64,000 bases of DNA from Merluccius polli (GCA_030340625.1 JAOPHQ010006261.1:449546-513545); one strand, 5' to 3'. Shown: positions 34,593-47,749, counted from the stretch's first letter. A program made the numbers and translations. The notes: generated by a model from the sequence alone, not told the origin.

Positions 34593-35662
34593 AGAAACAT
34601 GGTATCCTCTATGATTGCAGGAGTATGCGTCTCTGTTCAAGAAATAGACCTTATGAAAAGGAAACAAATAATAGAATATTTTATGAAACAACAACAGGTA
34701 CCGTTTCAACGGTAGCATCTTTGGCAACAGCTGGCAACGGTCTTAGATGTGTGGAATCCATAAACTAGTCAGGTCTCATAATAAGAGCTCCTCCTGTATT
34801 CTTTAATCCCCATCGCCTGCTCATACAGGAGGAGGTGATAGGGACTCTAATACAGTCAGGCAGTGCAGTTGTTATGAAATGCATTATCACGTTTCTTGCC
34901 GTGTGAAACTAAATGTGACTATTTGTCAAAACAGTATTTATAGTAATCATTAATAAGCCATAAAACAAGCCTTAAAAAACACAGGAAATCCATTCTATTT
35001 GAAGGAGTGAATTGGGTAGAATTGCATTTTAAACATTTCATATATTTAACAATAACTATCTTACGCAGTTAAGTGTCAATATAATATTTTGGGGTGTGTG
35101 AAAAACATGTAATGGGGACCTTTAAGACCAAGGAATACAGTGCATTACTCTATGCATGTTCTTGGTTTAGTGAAAAACATGTGATAATAGCACAGAAAAG
35201 AGGACTTGCCCTTCCCTTTATTTTATTATGCCAGCGATTGAATACGATTGAGACCAATTCTCTGTGAGGTAATCCCAAAGCTTAGTGACTCAAAAGCAAT
35301 AAGGGCTTAGTTGCAGCACATGCATTCACCCACACATAGACAAACAAATAATCACACACACACACACACACACCTACTTATTGCAGAGTTAATAACTACA
35401 TAACAGTGAATGCCTGTGTGTGTGTGTATGTGTGTGTGTGTTTGTGTGTGATCATATTCCAGAGGCCTCTGGAGCCATACCATATCTGTTTAGTTATTTC
35501 ATTACATTGGGCTTATACAGATTAACCATGGGGGGTTAATCAAAGCAGGTGAGGACGTTGACACGTGTGTGTGTGTTTGGCTCGTAGTCATAAGCATCGG
35601 CTTCCACACGGCCTTTAGAATTCAAGTGTATGTGCATGTCCATGTGTGCAAGCATACTACCC

Positions 35663-35693
<31 letters not shown>

Positions 35694-35820
35694 CGCGAGT
35701 GCATTTGTTTATATGTGAGGGGATGCACATTTGCAAGAAGGAAATTCTATACATCACGATACGATACGAACACTCACTCGAAGAAATTTGTGACATAGAA
35801 GCCTGTCAGTACAGATACTG

Positions 35821-35864
<44 letters not shown>

Positions 35865-36057
35865 GACAGGCATGATTTGCATTGCCATCTTGCATTAGGG
35901 GTTGCTCAACCGACACACAGATCTTATTATGCTGTGGCTTGGAGCGTGTGGGACTCCTGGCCAGATTGTTAGCAGGGGAGAGTGGGGAAGCTGTTGGACT
36001 CCTGAATTATGGACTGTGTTGACACGGCCACTAGAATAACTCTGGCACCCCTGGCAC
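34593..36057. other. Spacer with microsatellites
   Basis: (GT)n at 35663-35690 and (TC)n at 35824-35860. No gene seen. Confidence 0.5.
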
Positions 36058-36313
36058 ATGCATTCCCCATCCTACACACGCATTCCCCATCCTACACACA
36101 CATGAATCCCCATCCTACACACGCATTCCCCATCCTACACACGCATGAATCCCCATCCTACACACGCATGAATCCCCATCCTACACACGCATTCCCCATC
36201 CTACACACGCATGAATCCCCATCCTACACACGCATTCCCCATCCTACACACGCATGAATCCCCATCCTACACACGCATTCCCCATCCTACACACACATTC
36301 CCCAACCTACACA
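36058..36313. repeat. Minisatellite, 20- and 23-bp units
   Basis: About a dozen units alternate between cattccccatcctacacacg and a form with catgaatcccc at the start. Unit order is irregular, consistent with unequal exchange. Confidence 0.9.
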
Positions 36314-37990
36314 CGTCCTCACCTGGGAGGATATGCAAAACATGAACAAAAAGCTGTGCTGCTGGCGAGTACCATCAGGAATACGTTCACTGCTACAGAG
36401 TAGCACACACACAGACACCCCAATGTACTAAACGTGATTAATTCATGATGAGACTGACGCATACGGCATATACATGAATGCATATCCTTAATACTGAATG
36501 CACGTCAACACAGCAGTATTTGTATCTGGGTCTGTTCACCACTGCTTGTTAGTATATCCCGTGCTGGTCATAAGGCACACACACAGTCTCACTGCAGGCT
36601 ATGAGTGTCCATTTACTCAGCCCCTAGGTCGCTCTCGAGGCCCCCCCCCCCCCCCCACGAGATCTCCCGACCCTAGCCCCGGTCTCCAGAATTGGCCCCA
36701 TCATCTGCAGCGTTGCTATGGTAACCTTTAATACTCCCATTATCTGTCATATGCCCCATAGCAGGCACTGCATGTATTCATACATATGAGATTCTGATTA
36801 CAGTCGGCTGCCTGGAGAACCTTTTGAAGTCCAGAAACATACCATTTAATTATCAATTGGCTTTACTGGGATAAAAGGAATTGCGTTCATGGTATTATGG
36901 GATATGGGGCTTTGCCAGATGTCACTCTAATCTTAAAAGCATAATGCATAATTTTAGTTGGATTACTTTGCGGAATTTCCTTGATGTGGGGATGGTAATT
37001 TGATACTGCGAGTGCGATGCACAGAATGACGAGTACACAGGGACGTTCTTTACTTGGATTTGGATGGAAGAACAGACTGTGGGCCATTTGGCATGAGACA
37101 CATTTGGATCAATGTAGAGTGTTTTAAGTTAATTCCAATATGGTGATCGTTTAAGATGAGCAATCTGGCATTGTGAAGCCAGGGGGCAAAAAGCGTGAAA
37201 AACGACAGCTAAGTGTGTAGTGTGAAGTAATGCATAGGTTTTTTAATAGAATACACTTTTTTTATTGGGGGTCTTTATAAACGCTATGACTTTATGGTGT
37301 GTAAGTGTGTACTCATCCATATGGTCCTCACACATTCTCAAAAAACAATACGCAGTAAGAGAGAGAGAGTTGTAAAAGCACAGCCTGGTTAGATGAGCGC
37401 TTCTTCAGCTGCAACTGATTAAAAAAATGCATTTGGCTACAGTGCCATTTTAAAGATAATTAACTAATGCACTTCAATTGATTATATTAACATGGAATCT
37501 ATTAGGAAAGACAAAGAACATTGTAGAGCCACAAATTACAGCTGCAATAAAAATCAATTAGGCAAATCACTTGTACATGTGACTGGAAATAACCTTTTTC
37601 CTGCAACAATTAGATTAGTAATATTGTGCATTCAATCACGACTCTAAAAAGGTTATTATTGTAACCTTTACCCAACGAGAATAACAACAGCATGTGTGTG
37701 AGGCCCATTGTTCATCGCCATGGGAATAGTACAACAACAAGGCCTGGACTGGGCTAGGGGGTCTGTGCGAGAGGGGGAGAGTAATCAAACCACTCCTGGG
37801 CAAGTGGTACACAAACATCCTTGATCAGCTTTGACCAGTAGCACCACCGGAACCACTGAACCACCGGGCTCACCGTCTGCTCCCCAACCTTCCCCATCTG
37901 ATACGACACTCACCCTGTGTACACGGGCTCATTAAGGATACACAGGTGCACCTGGTCCCAGAGGAGGTTCCCCTTGCCCTTGCTCTTGCG

Positions 37991-37993
<3 letters not shown>
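36314..37993. other. Spacer, no gene seen
   Basis: Contains copy 2 of the 55-bp duplication (36526-36580) and a C-run (36642-36658). Confidence 0.45.

Positions 37994-38052
<59 letters not shown>
37994..38052. repeat. (TC)n microsatellite
   Basis: TC run with one G interruption. Confidence 0.95.
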
Positions 38053-38055
<3 letters not shown>

Positions 38056-38182
38056 GGTAGCATCCATCACTTTTCTGACCTGGCAGTTTTACAGCACCGC
38101 AACATTCAGTACATTAGAGTCACAATATGTGTTTAATGATACTGACGTGAGATGAAGAAAATGTTTTTAAAATAGTTGTCAC

Positions 38183-38383
38183 ATCGAACTGCTGGGAACC
38201 GACATGTAAAGAAGTAGCCACTAAACAAGTGTTTTACAACACAAGGAGGCAACAGCACTACCCCGTGCTCAGAACTTCCCACGCTACTATTTATTGAACC
38301 TGCTATTCCCATGTGATACACTGCACAGCTCATCTTGGCTCAGACAAATGATCACAAACTCGGCTTGATGGCCATGCTAAAGT
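38183..38383 (-). repeat. About 200-bp inverted duplication, arm 1
   Basis: Its reverse complement matches 41731-41933 at roughly 90 percent identity over nearly the full length. Both copies keep a similar open frame (core SSEHGVVLLPP, CVVKHL). There is no start context or splice evidence, so a repeat family or a duplicated conserved element are both possible. Confidence 0.8.
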
Positions 38384-38814
38384 CACATTGTTATGTTGTA
38401 TTTCATGTGAAGTGGTAGGTTTAGGCTCCTGTATTACAGCAGGATTTGTTTGAATTAACTTTAGATCTTGACTTTACAGTTTAGATGAAAGCATCACAGC
38501 CTCATACTATACACTGTATTTATCATTCCTATGATGCAGGAATTGGTACAAATGCATGTGTGTGTGTGTGTGTGCGTGTGTGAGTGAGTGTATGTGTGTC
38601 CATGTGTGTATATGTGTGTGTGGGGGACCTTCTCCAGTGTATTTAGCGTGGCATTTATCACTGGAGAAATTGGCTGATGGAAGCACATATTTTAGCATGG
38701 AATGGCATTTGGAGGAATGCAAGTCTTCTTTATTTAATTTACTTTTTCAGTGTCTGGCATTTAAGATGTGTGTGTGTGGGGTCGGGCAAATTGTCAGAAA
38801 ACAGGAAACAATAC

Positions 38815-38815
<1 letters not shown>
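38384..38815. other. Spacer
   Basis: Contains a short (GT)n at 38557-38620. No gene seen. Confidence 0.4.
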
Positions 38816-38887
<72 letters not shown>

Positions 38888-38919
38888 GGGGAGAGGGAGA
38901 GAGAGGGAGAGAGAGAGAA
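38816..38919. repeat. (GA)n microsatellite
   Basis: About 100 bp of GA with GGGA interruptions at the 3' side. It is followed by a short (GT)n. Confidence 0.95.
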
Positions 38920-40577
38920 TATGTGTGTGCGTGTGTGTGTGTGTGAGAGACTTTTGAGAGGAGGGGGACACATAATGAGGAAAAAACATGCATACTGTGT
39001 GTGTGTTTGTGTTTTGCTCGTCTATCTACTGACTAATAGGGACGTCTCTCCCTGTATGATCAATATTTCATCATGCCCCCCCTCTCAATATATTCATCAT
39101 TTTGCTATACACACCAACAATGTATTATGCAGAATTTAAATTGGACTTAATTACCACCATTTTTAGTGCATATATTGCCTCCTATGCAACTTTCAAGTGC
39201 TATGATTGTTTCGCAAGTCACACACATACACACACAAGTACAATGTGTAATGGTCTTTGGGTAGATCAGGTATGTGTTGTTTGTTTTGCCCCCTTTGTTA
39301 TGCAAGGTTGTTGAATAATGCAGTTCTTGTGCAAGTGCTGTTGATGGAATGGTTTGGTGTGTTTATTGATGCATGTGCTCACCGTTTAGATAAAGATGTT
39401 ATCCTCTTGTCAGTTAGCTTGATTGATAGCTCCGGGCTCCTCCTCCATGCTGGAGGTTTCTTCATAGTTTCCTTAATATAAAATGTGTGGCAAGCCCAAT
39501 TCAGAAACTAGATGTGGATGAGTAGTAGGCATGTAGACTTGTAGTCTACATGTAGTCTACTTGTAGGCATGTTAGAATGTGCTACTGGGAAAACTACCAT
39601 TGTATAGTGGCAATATAAGGCTATGAGACGCAAACGTTCAAAAGTTAATCTAGAGCTCAGGCTAGGTATCATATTATATCATATCAGAGAATATCATATT
39701 ATGTATAGCTGTAAGTTGATTTAGCCATCCCACCAGGTATTCACAATTTTGCAATCGTAACCATTTCACCAATCCTCGTGAAATCAGTGCGAGCTGGCAA
39801 ATTTGTCCATACACTGCAACATTGACCAATTATCACACTTTCCCGTCAGTGTGACCAATCATCGCAAGGGACGTCACATCGATTCACAATAATTAATTAT
39901 ATTTGCAGTTACTTGAGTTTTCAGTGTTGTGTCATTCTTACATGACAAATAACATATGACTTGAAGAAATCATTTATATATTATTAAATTGCGATCATTT
40001 CAGCAATTTGCACTTCCTGGAACTTTAGAGCAAAAAAATACACTTGAACCGCAATTTGTAAGAAAGGCTGCTGCAAAAAGCATGTATTTTTGGATACTGA
40101 TTTAGGTAAACTGATGGGTTTTTCCATTACCATCACTGTTCTTCTGAGTGAATACACTGCACTCAGGGTACAAAACTGCACAACTGAAGCTATGTCATGC
40201 TCCAAATTGATGTTTTTATCACAGCCCGCAAAGTGTAAACTGTTAACCCCTTAAGGACAAAAACGCGCCACCGTGTTTTCTCAGTGAAAATCCTTTATTC
40301 ACAATGTCTTGTGTACAAAGTGTCCAGTACAGTCTGTTGCAGAAGTGTGGCCAAAGTATCGGCTCAAGCCTGCAATTTCCACCTGTTGGACTTGATGATT
40401 GTTGGACTCGATGACTTGTCTGATTGTGTTTCCATGTTTTTTTACCATTGGAGAAATCAACCCTAATCAATGCAGGACACCACTTTACACAAGAGAGAGC
40501 TAAAAAGAAAGACAGAATATACAATTCAAATCAGGCAAAAACAAAGGTGCAAGGAATGGACAACTGACACTGAAATA

Positions 40578-40579
<2 letters not shown>
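38920..40579. other. Spacer, no gene seen
   Basis: A+T-rich DNA with short open frames only. Confidence 0.4.

Positions 40580-40613
<34 letters not shown>
40580..40613. repeat. (CA)n microsatellite
   Basis: Pure CA run. Confidence 0.95.
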
Positions 40614-40616
<3 letters not shown>

Positions 40617-40730
40617 GTGTATCACCAGGATAGTGTCTGAAGAGCAGGGTGAAGGCATAATGATACAGGCCAGTGACTCTGACTCTACACTGTCTACAGC
40701 CCATCAATCCAGTGGAGGGCACACATACAC

Positions 40731-40786
40731 ACACAGACACACAAACGCACACACACATTGACGCGCACACACATTGACGCGCACAC

Positions 40787-40850
<64 letters not shown>
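40731..40850. repeat. Compound (CA)n(TA)n microsatellite
   Basis: CA with CG interruptions, including a duplicated 'acattgacgcgcacac' motif, then a TA run. Confidence 0.9.
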
Positions 40851-40854
<4 letters not shown>

Positions 40855-41102
40855 GCCCCTAACCGTCATGCACACACTTACAAACACACAAGCATTCACT
40901 ATACTATCTATACTACATCAGTCGACCTTACTCCCACAAATACAAAAAACAGCAACAGCACATACACACTCATGCACACACATCCATCTGACTCAGAGGA
41001 CATGACAGCTGTCATGTGGATGCATGGAGGACAGTCTGTGGTGGTGACAGTACAGGATGTCTGGCGGCAGGCCTGGCCTTGAGCCAGCCACACTCACAGC
41101 GT

Positions 41103-41205
41103 GACCTGGAGAAACAGGCCAGCAGCCTAGTGACAGCAGACCTGGAGAAACAGGCCAGCAGCCTAGTGAAAGTAGACCTGGAGAAACAGGCCAGCAGCAG
41201 CTCAC
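41103..41205 (+). repeat. 36-bp tandem repeat, three copies
   Basis: Units start at 41103, 41139 and 41175 (gacctggagaaacaggccag). The period is a multiple of three and the plus frame reads DLEKQASS repeats, but the frame is only 67 codons with no other support for coding. Confidence 0.85.
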
Positions 41206-41294
41206 ATGCAGAGCTGTGACAGGGTCCTGCACTTCTTTCTTGTTGCTGTGACTGTGTCCTCAAGGATAGCTTGGAGGTTGAACACACACACAAC

Positions 41295-41309
41295 ATGTGT
41301 GTGTGTGTC

Positions 41310-41361
<52 letters not shown>

Positions 41362-41366
41362 TGTGT
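41295..41366. repeat. (GT)n microsatellite
   Basis: Long GT run. Confidence 0.95.
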
Positions 41367-41730
41367 CATTTTTAGTAATTTGACTGCCAACTCATTGTGG
41401 GGAACACTACATTACATGGCTTTAGTAAGCAGCAAAATACTTTTCTGGTTATATATAGAGCTATTTAGGCCTGTAAGTACTTTAACAGTAGCTATTAAGG
41501 TTTGTCAGACAATGTCAGTTGGAACCTTTCTGGTCTCAATGTGCATAAACACAAAAGTTTTGCAACCAAAAAACAACCGGATACACAAGTAGCTACTTCA
41601 GGTATCCTTAACACCCTGTGTTCATCTGTGGATGGGACTGTTTCTGCACTATTACTCTCAACATTGACATTCAGTGCATTGCCGGCAAAAATTGGTCAAC
41701 AATTCTGCCATTCGGCGAGTGCTTCTGGCT

Positions 41731-41933
41731 ACTTTAGCATGGCCAACTAGCCGAGTTTGTGATCATTTGTTTCTATTGCCATGATGCGCTGTGCAGTGTA
41801 TCACATGGGAATAGCAGGCTCAATAAATGTAGCGTGGGAAGTTCTGAGCACGGGGTAGTGCTGTTGCCTCCTTGTGTTGTAAAACACTTGGTTAATGGCT
41901 ACTTCTTTATATGTTGGTTCCCAGCAGTTCGAT
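41731..41933 (+). repeat. About 200-bp inverted duplication, arm 2
   Basis: Counterpart of 38183-38383, from actttagcatggcc to ccagcagttcgat. About 3.3 kb separate the arms. Confidence 0.8.
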
Positions 41934-43156
41934 TAAGCGTCGGGGTAAGTAGTATACTGCCTCCTTTACTTTTCTAATCTCCTGGCCTCTAACTCAAACA
42001 GCCCACCCCACAACTTTGTGAGCCCTCCATGTGTTAATGAGGCCAGCTGGAAAAGTGTTGATGTTTTTAAAAGGAGTTACGCTGCCATCAAACCATAGTT
42101 GCTACAGGGAAAACTTGTTATGCACTGGTGGTCCTTGATTTGATTAGTTTGGTGCCTGGTTACCATGGTTTTGGTTGGATAACCAACGTTACCAATTTCT
42201 GCCAATCAAAACAGAGGAATTGCTCCAGAGATTGCACTTGTTTGATTGCACAAGTCTTTTGCCATTTGTGTTAATGGCCCCCTATATATATTTTTTGCCT
42301 CTTTTAAAGAAATGTAAAGGCATTAAGTGTACATATTTTTGGACCTTATAATATATGATTCATATTATCACAATTTTGATGGTATCATTTTATCCAACTG
42401 TAAATGTCTTAGATTGTGTTTACAATATTGCATTGACATCTTAAACTGTCTTACTACAGCCATCTGCAAGCCCTTTGTTTTGCCTCACTATGGTAATATT
42501 CTTATTTTGTCTTCGAGGCTACTCTTTTTCCTGCCCTTCTTCAGCCCTGTCTCTGGTGAGTCAACCTCCTGTCACTTTCCATTGCTCTCACATCTCCTCT
42601 CTCTCCCTCATTCTTTCCATCACTGGCCGCTCCTTCATGACCCACCGTCCCCTTCATCCATCCTTCTCTCCCCTCTCCTCTACTTCCTCTTGTCCTGGAT
42701 AATGATGTGTCACCCATAATATTTACCGTAACTCTGATTAATGCTTTTCCTCCGTTATACCGCCCTTGCCCCCTATATCCGGTTACCTCCAAACCACTAG
42801 CCATATATATATATATATAAATACGCCGTTCAGGAGCAGAAGCCTTGTCAATCCTGTGCCCTATAACACACCACTCCATGTTTTTTTCCTTATTTTTGCT
42901 GTAGTGATTGTCCGTTAGTGAGTCTGTGTTATTGTCAGGCAGGGACTTTCAATAGCTAGCGATTTGGTTTGCTTTGGTTTGGAGGAAGTGGGCTAGGTGG
43001 GTCAACAACATTACAAAAGTATCCAAGGCTCCTCAAATATTAATTAAAAAGTATTATTATTAATAACTCACACAAGCGATCATCTTTATTTTATGATTAT
43101 CTTCATCTATTGTTTAACTCATGCGGTAAGCTGGTAAGCTGGTAATCAATCAAACC
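41934..43156. other. Spacer, no gene seen
   Basis: Pyrimidine-rich between 42520 and 42700. A short (TA)n lies at 42802-42819. Confidence 0.4.
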
Positions 43157-43526
43157 TGTCACAGTTTGAAGTGTTGTATGTATGTGTAGTTTTTCTTTCT
43201 TCCCCTAGATGTCCTCAGTTATTCTTCTTTTTTTCCCAACCTCATTAGCTTTGATTGTGTCCTACCTGTGTTGATCGTTAAGTGTTTCCTCCTGTGTATT
43301 TAAGCCCTCAGTTTTGTTTGCCCTTTGTCGGATAGTCCTGTAGGGAAAACCCAATCTAGTAAGTGTCTTAGTCATTGATTAACCTTTTTGTATTACATTA
43401 GCTAAGTCCGCCAGTTGCTTTGGCTTGTTGCCTTTGTTCTTCTGTGTTTTAGAATTGAAGTAAAGATGTGTTTTTTGTTTGAACTGTCTTTGTGATTGCC
43501 TGTGAGTCTGGAGCCAGAGCTTTACA
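43157..43526 (+). repeat. Solo LTR with 5-bp target duplication
   Basis: A 370-bp block starts TGTCACAG and ends TTTACA (TG...CA). AAACC flanks both sides (43152-43156 and 43527-43531). A TATA-like tatttaag lies at 43297-43304. No internal retroviral sequence adjoins it, so this is a solo LTR left by recombination. The family, probably Ty3/Gypsy or a related group, is inferred from the 5-bp duplication. Confidence 0.8.
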
Positions 43527-44984
43527 AAACCAACTGCAATAGTACAGTATTGATTACGTTTTTTGCTGTGAACTTAAGTTGCAGTAGTTTTCTATGCAGA
43601 TGCTTTGTTTGATGTGCCTCACACATATGGAAGTAGTCTTCGCCCCACAAGGGGCCATTGCATTCAATATAAAATTGCATAAATGACCTTACGTTATGTT
43701 TTAAAACTTGATATTTATTTAATCTGAGCATGTGTCCAAATATCCAAGTTGGCGGTTTGTATATTGTGGTTCGTGGCTTGAAGTCAGTCTTCCTCATGCT
43801 TGACTGAAAGATCAGGGGAGACATTACTTCAATGCCGAGGTCAACATGTCCATGTCTCTTGGTGTAGTGTGTTCAACTAGAACGGGAATACAGAAGCGCT
43901 TCAAGCCCCAGGGAACCTACATCTGGGATTTATTTTCAACTCGGCTAATTAGGGTCTTACTGGCATACAGTATGTATACTCACTACGATCAATTATTTAC
44001 TTGACTCTATAGATATGTGAATTTAAAATTGTCTTTCCTGTTTCAAATCTGAATATAAATTGGGAATGGGTCACATCAACCCCAGACAGACTTAAGATGT
44101 CTTGTACTATACTGTGTTGGCATTTGCATGCTCATGGCAAGATACAAATAAAATACAAAAATAAATAAGTGTGAGTCTGCTTTCTTGTCTGCCTTGCATC
44201 TGATGGTCAGTTCCCCCCCCCCCCCCCAGCCAGAGCCCAGATGGTCAGTGAGTTGGCAGTGAACCACTCTGACAAGAGAAGCTCAATGTGTTTGCACACT
44301 GATCCACGCTCCCTGGAGTGGCTGCACTGTGTGGGGCAGGGCACCTGCTGCCGCTGTTTTGTCCAAACCCAGAAGTTTTGTTTTTTTTGTCAAGGAGACA
44401 TCAGGGGCCAACGGACAGCAGGGGCCTCATGCATAGAGCTCTGCGTAGGTGTCACAAATGAATGCTTAGCGAAAAAGTTTGAAATCTGTATGAGATGTTA
44501 AAACGGTACAGGGTTTTCTGTTTATAGATGCCAATTTTCCTGAGATTGTGTGCACATGAACATGAGTCCACACCCCGTCAACTCCCATAATTGACCGAAC
44601 ATGGTTCTAGGAACGCCCATAATGACTGGATTTCTTAATGAACTGATTGGTCTTTCAGAATCATGAGTGTTTTGTTTAATTTATTTTCATACCAAGGAAA
44701 AGTAGAAAAAATTGTCAAATGATTGTGCTGAATTAATTTGGAAAACCGGTTGCCACTGCAAATTGTGTTTAAATGTTGGCCTGTTCAACTGCAGTGTAGG
44801 CCTTACAGGAAATTAATGTATTAATGCATCCCAAACCCCGGTCATCACTAAGGGTGGACTGGCATATCCCCGACCTGTCTGTTATTCCCATTGTCTGTCT
44901 ACTCAAAAGTGCCTTTATCATAATGCCTTTTTACATGCAGTATGTCTTTCGCTCACAGCGTGGCCGTATCACAATGACTTCCAA
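43527..44984. other. Spacer, no gene seen
   Basis: Contains a C-run at 44212-44227. No supported exon. Confidence 0.4.
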
Positions 44985-45217
44985 CACTATAGCCCTATTC
45001 GCATGGGATTAGTATTACCTGGGCCCAGTATTTCAAAACTTGTAATCTGGATCAGGATAATCCGGATAATGAAATCCTCCTTTTCTCAGCCATGGATCAA
45101 GGTGATCCTGCTGACTTTAACTGAGTATTTCAAAAACATGGCAGGGTGGATCACCGTGATCCCGATCTGGGCAGAGACGGATTTCCAAATCTCGTGTCTC
45201 CGCCTCTGGATCGAAAC

Positions 45218-45273
45218 ATGGCTGACTACCTCACGAAAGGAGCAGCTGGGAGCACAACTTCTACGTCAAAAAT
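45218..45273 (+). pseudogene. Candidate first exon of the Harbinger-like second ORF
   Basis: ATG at 45218 opens MADYLTKGAAGSTTS and so on for 18 codons, up to a strong donor aat|gtaagt (intron GT at 45274). The next exon would have lain where the hAT is inserted or has been lost. Assignment to the same gene as the exon at 48823 rests on position only. Confidence 0.4.
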
Positions 45274-45852
45274 GTAAGTTTACCGTTGTCTAATGTGTAG
45301 CGGTTTTAAGACCATACGAACGCCAAACAACACATCATGCAAGCCAACTTCTTGAATCATCACCTAATTAAAACCAGGCCGCAGCGATCTCTAATTGAGC
45401 CGCGGCCGCGCTAACGGGAGCTAACTTGGCTCCATTGACTTGTGTGTTAGGAGCTAGCGGGCTAGCGAGGAAGCGGCTTTGTTGATGAATTTTGCGGTCT
45501 ATGGTTTACCTTAAAAGTAGGGTGACCAGACGTCCTCTTTTTCCCGGACATGTCCTCTTTTTGAAACCTAAAATTGTGTCCGGGCGGAATTTCAAAATCG
45601 TCCGGGATTTTGTTATTCTAGCCTCAAACGTGTTTTCACCGAATTTGCATTGCTCTCTCTTTCATTCACATAGTAGCCTAATCACGCCCTCCCCCTACAG
45701 TTCGCTTTGCATTGTGTGGTGTAGAGCCTGACCTTAGAGCTACCGTCATTGGTCGATATTCTAAGCCATTCTAAGCCAACATTTAATTGGTTATTCACCT
45801 CAGCGCACACTTCCTTGTTTACCACTGGCATGGCTACCCGGCATCTTCAGCC

Positions 45853-47749
45853 ATGCCGAAACGCAAGTGTAAGTTCACAGACGAATTGAAACATAAATTT
45901 CCATGTTTTCGTCTCGGTCGAGATCAACATGAAGCTGAGTGCCTGACCTGCAAAGCAGGCACTTACGTGTCGGTCGCAAATAAAGGTGCCAACGACCTAC
46001 AGACACACATATGTTCAGCAAAGCATCGAACGGCAGCGAGGGGCGAGAGCTCATCAGCTAAAGTGACAGAGTTTTTCGTGAGTAAAAACGAGAGTGCAGC
46101 TGTCAGTGCTGCTGAGGCTACCTATGCTTTCCACACGGTTAAGCACCACGAAACCTATAGGTCAATGGACTGCACGTCTGGCTTGTTAAAAAAGGTGTTC
46201 ACAGATTCTCCAACGGCTCAAAAGTTCTCAAGCGCTCGAACAAAGACAGAAGCAATTGTAAATGCCGTGATAGCCCCACATTCTGTTGAAGTTGCGCTAG
46301 AAGCACTTCAAGATATCCCCTACTGTGGCGTGTCTACTGATGGCAGCAATCATGGGGCAGTGAAAATATTCCCTCTGCTCATTCAGTATTTTGATTGGAA
46401 AAACGGTGGTGTGCAAAGTAAATTACTTGAAATTAAAAACACCCCAAATGAATCAGCTGAAACTATTTCACAGTACATAAAAGACACACTGGAAAAGAAA
46501 GGGATATTTTCTAAATGTATTGCATTTACTGGTGACAACTGCAACACAAATTTTGGAGGAATCCGGCGTAATGAGGATGGGAAGAATGTTTTTGCCAATT
46601 TAAAAAAGTCCTTGCAGAACACAGCTCTTATTGGTGTAGGCTGCCCAGCACATATTCTGAACAATTGTGTTCACCACGGAGCAGACACACTGGATGTTGA
46701 CATTGAGCACATCATTTTCAAAATTTATCAGCACTTCCACATCTACACTGTGCGCACAGAGAGTCTGAAGGACTACTGTGACTTTGCTGATGTTGAATTT
46801 AGAGCTCTCCTTTCTCACAGCAAGACACGATGGCTGTCATTATTCCCAGGAATTGAGAGATTGCTACAGATGTATCCAGCTCTGAAAGCATTCTTTTTGT
46901 CACAGGAAAAACCACCAATGCAGATCAGGAAGTTTTTTGAAGATGAGTTCAGTGAGATTTACCTCTGGCAAATGCATTCACTCATGTGTGTATTTCAGTC
47001 GAAAATTCAGGAGATGGAGAGAGAGAACAATTCAGTTGTGGAAGTAAAGAGGATTCTAAACGGGGTCCATAGCATGCTTCAGGAACGAAAGATGAACAAC
47101 TTCATGCCTCTCAAAGTCAAGAGTATGCTGGCACAAAGTCAGAAGGATGGGTATGGTCAAAGGTGTGAGCATTTCTGTGCTCAAGTACAGGGCCTGTACA
47201 GTACATGTTCGGACTATCTCGAGACATGGATGGCACCCATGGAGGAGTTTTCCACTTTTATGTGGATGGATCTGAGTGAGATTCCTGACTGGAATGACGT
47301 AGAGGGCTGTATCAGGCACCTAGCTGGGAAAGGGGTCGACATTGATGATTCAAAGTGCTTTGATCAGGTCACTAATCTCAAGAACTTCATTGAGAGAAGT
47401 AACAGTGATGAAGACTTCTGTGGTCTAAAAGCACACCAGAGGTGGACCAAATTCTTTGAAAGATCCAAAAGTGTTGATTTCCATTCAGAGCTGCTTAAGA
47501 TGGCACAGTTTTTTTTTTGCCATACCTGCTCACAATGCAAATGTTGAGCGTATCTTCTCCCTGATGCAAGCCCAATGGACCAAGGAGAGGAATCGCTTGT
47601 CTGTTGATTCACTGAAGGGGATTCTGTGCACCCAGTACAATTACAAGAACATGACCTGCAAAGACTTCCATTCTTACTTAATGAGTAATCGTAGACTGTT
47701 GGGAAAGATTCAGTCCTCTGAGAAATATGCCCCACGTGAGGAGGACTGA
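45853..47749 (+). pseudogene. hAT transposase, one frameshift in a T-run
   Basis: I chose the ATG at 45853 (cagccatgc, good Kozak; MPKRKCKF) over the in-frame ATG at 45787, which precedes a non-conserved stretch. Residues 30-58 form a BED-like zinc finger (CLTC ... H ... H). Candidate catalytic aspartates lie in GVSTDGSNHG and FTGDNCNTN. GCPAHILNN and SKTRWLS follow, as in hAT transposases. The frame runs to 47547, but homology moves to the next frame at a run of ten T (47509-47518). There the C-terminal dimerisation region continues (IPAHNANVERIFSLM, WTKERNRLS) to a stop at 47749. Nine T would keep one frame of about 630 residues, so a one-base insertion or a sequencing error explains the break. 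Confidence 0.9.

Noticed and set aside
36058..36313. CRISPR array
   Set aside because: Units are contiguous without unique spacers, and the sequence is plainly eukaryotic. It is a minisatellite.
38556..38957. Long open frames across (GT)n and (GA)n tracts as proteins
   Set aside because: They arise only from stop-free simple repeats. Similar cases occur at 25396-25785, 27143-27441, 33347-33682, 38739-38993, 40531-41082, 41206-41592 and 54607-55056.
45787..45852. Upstream in-frame ATG as the hAT transposase start
   Set aside because: The 22 residues before MPKRKCKF are hydrophobic and unlike a transposase start, and the ATG at 45853 has a better context.
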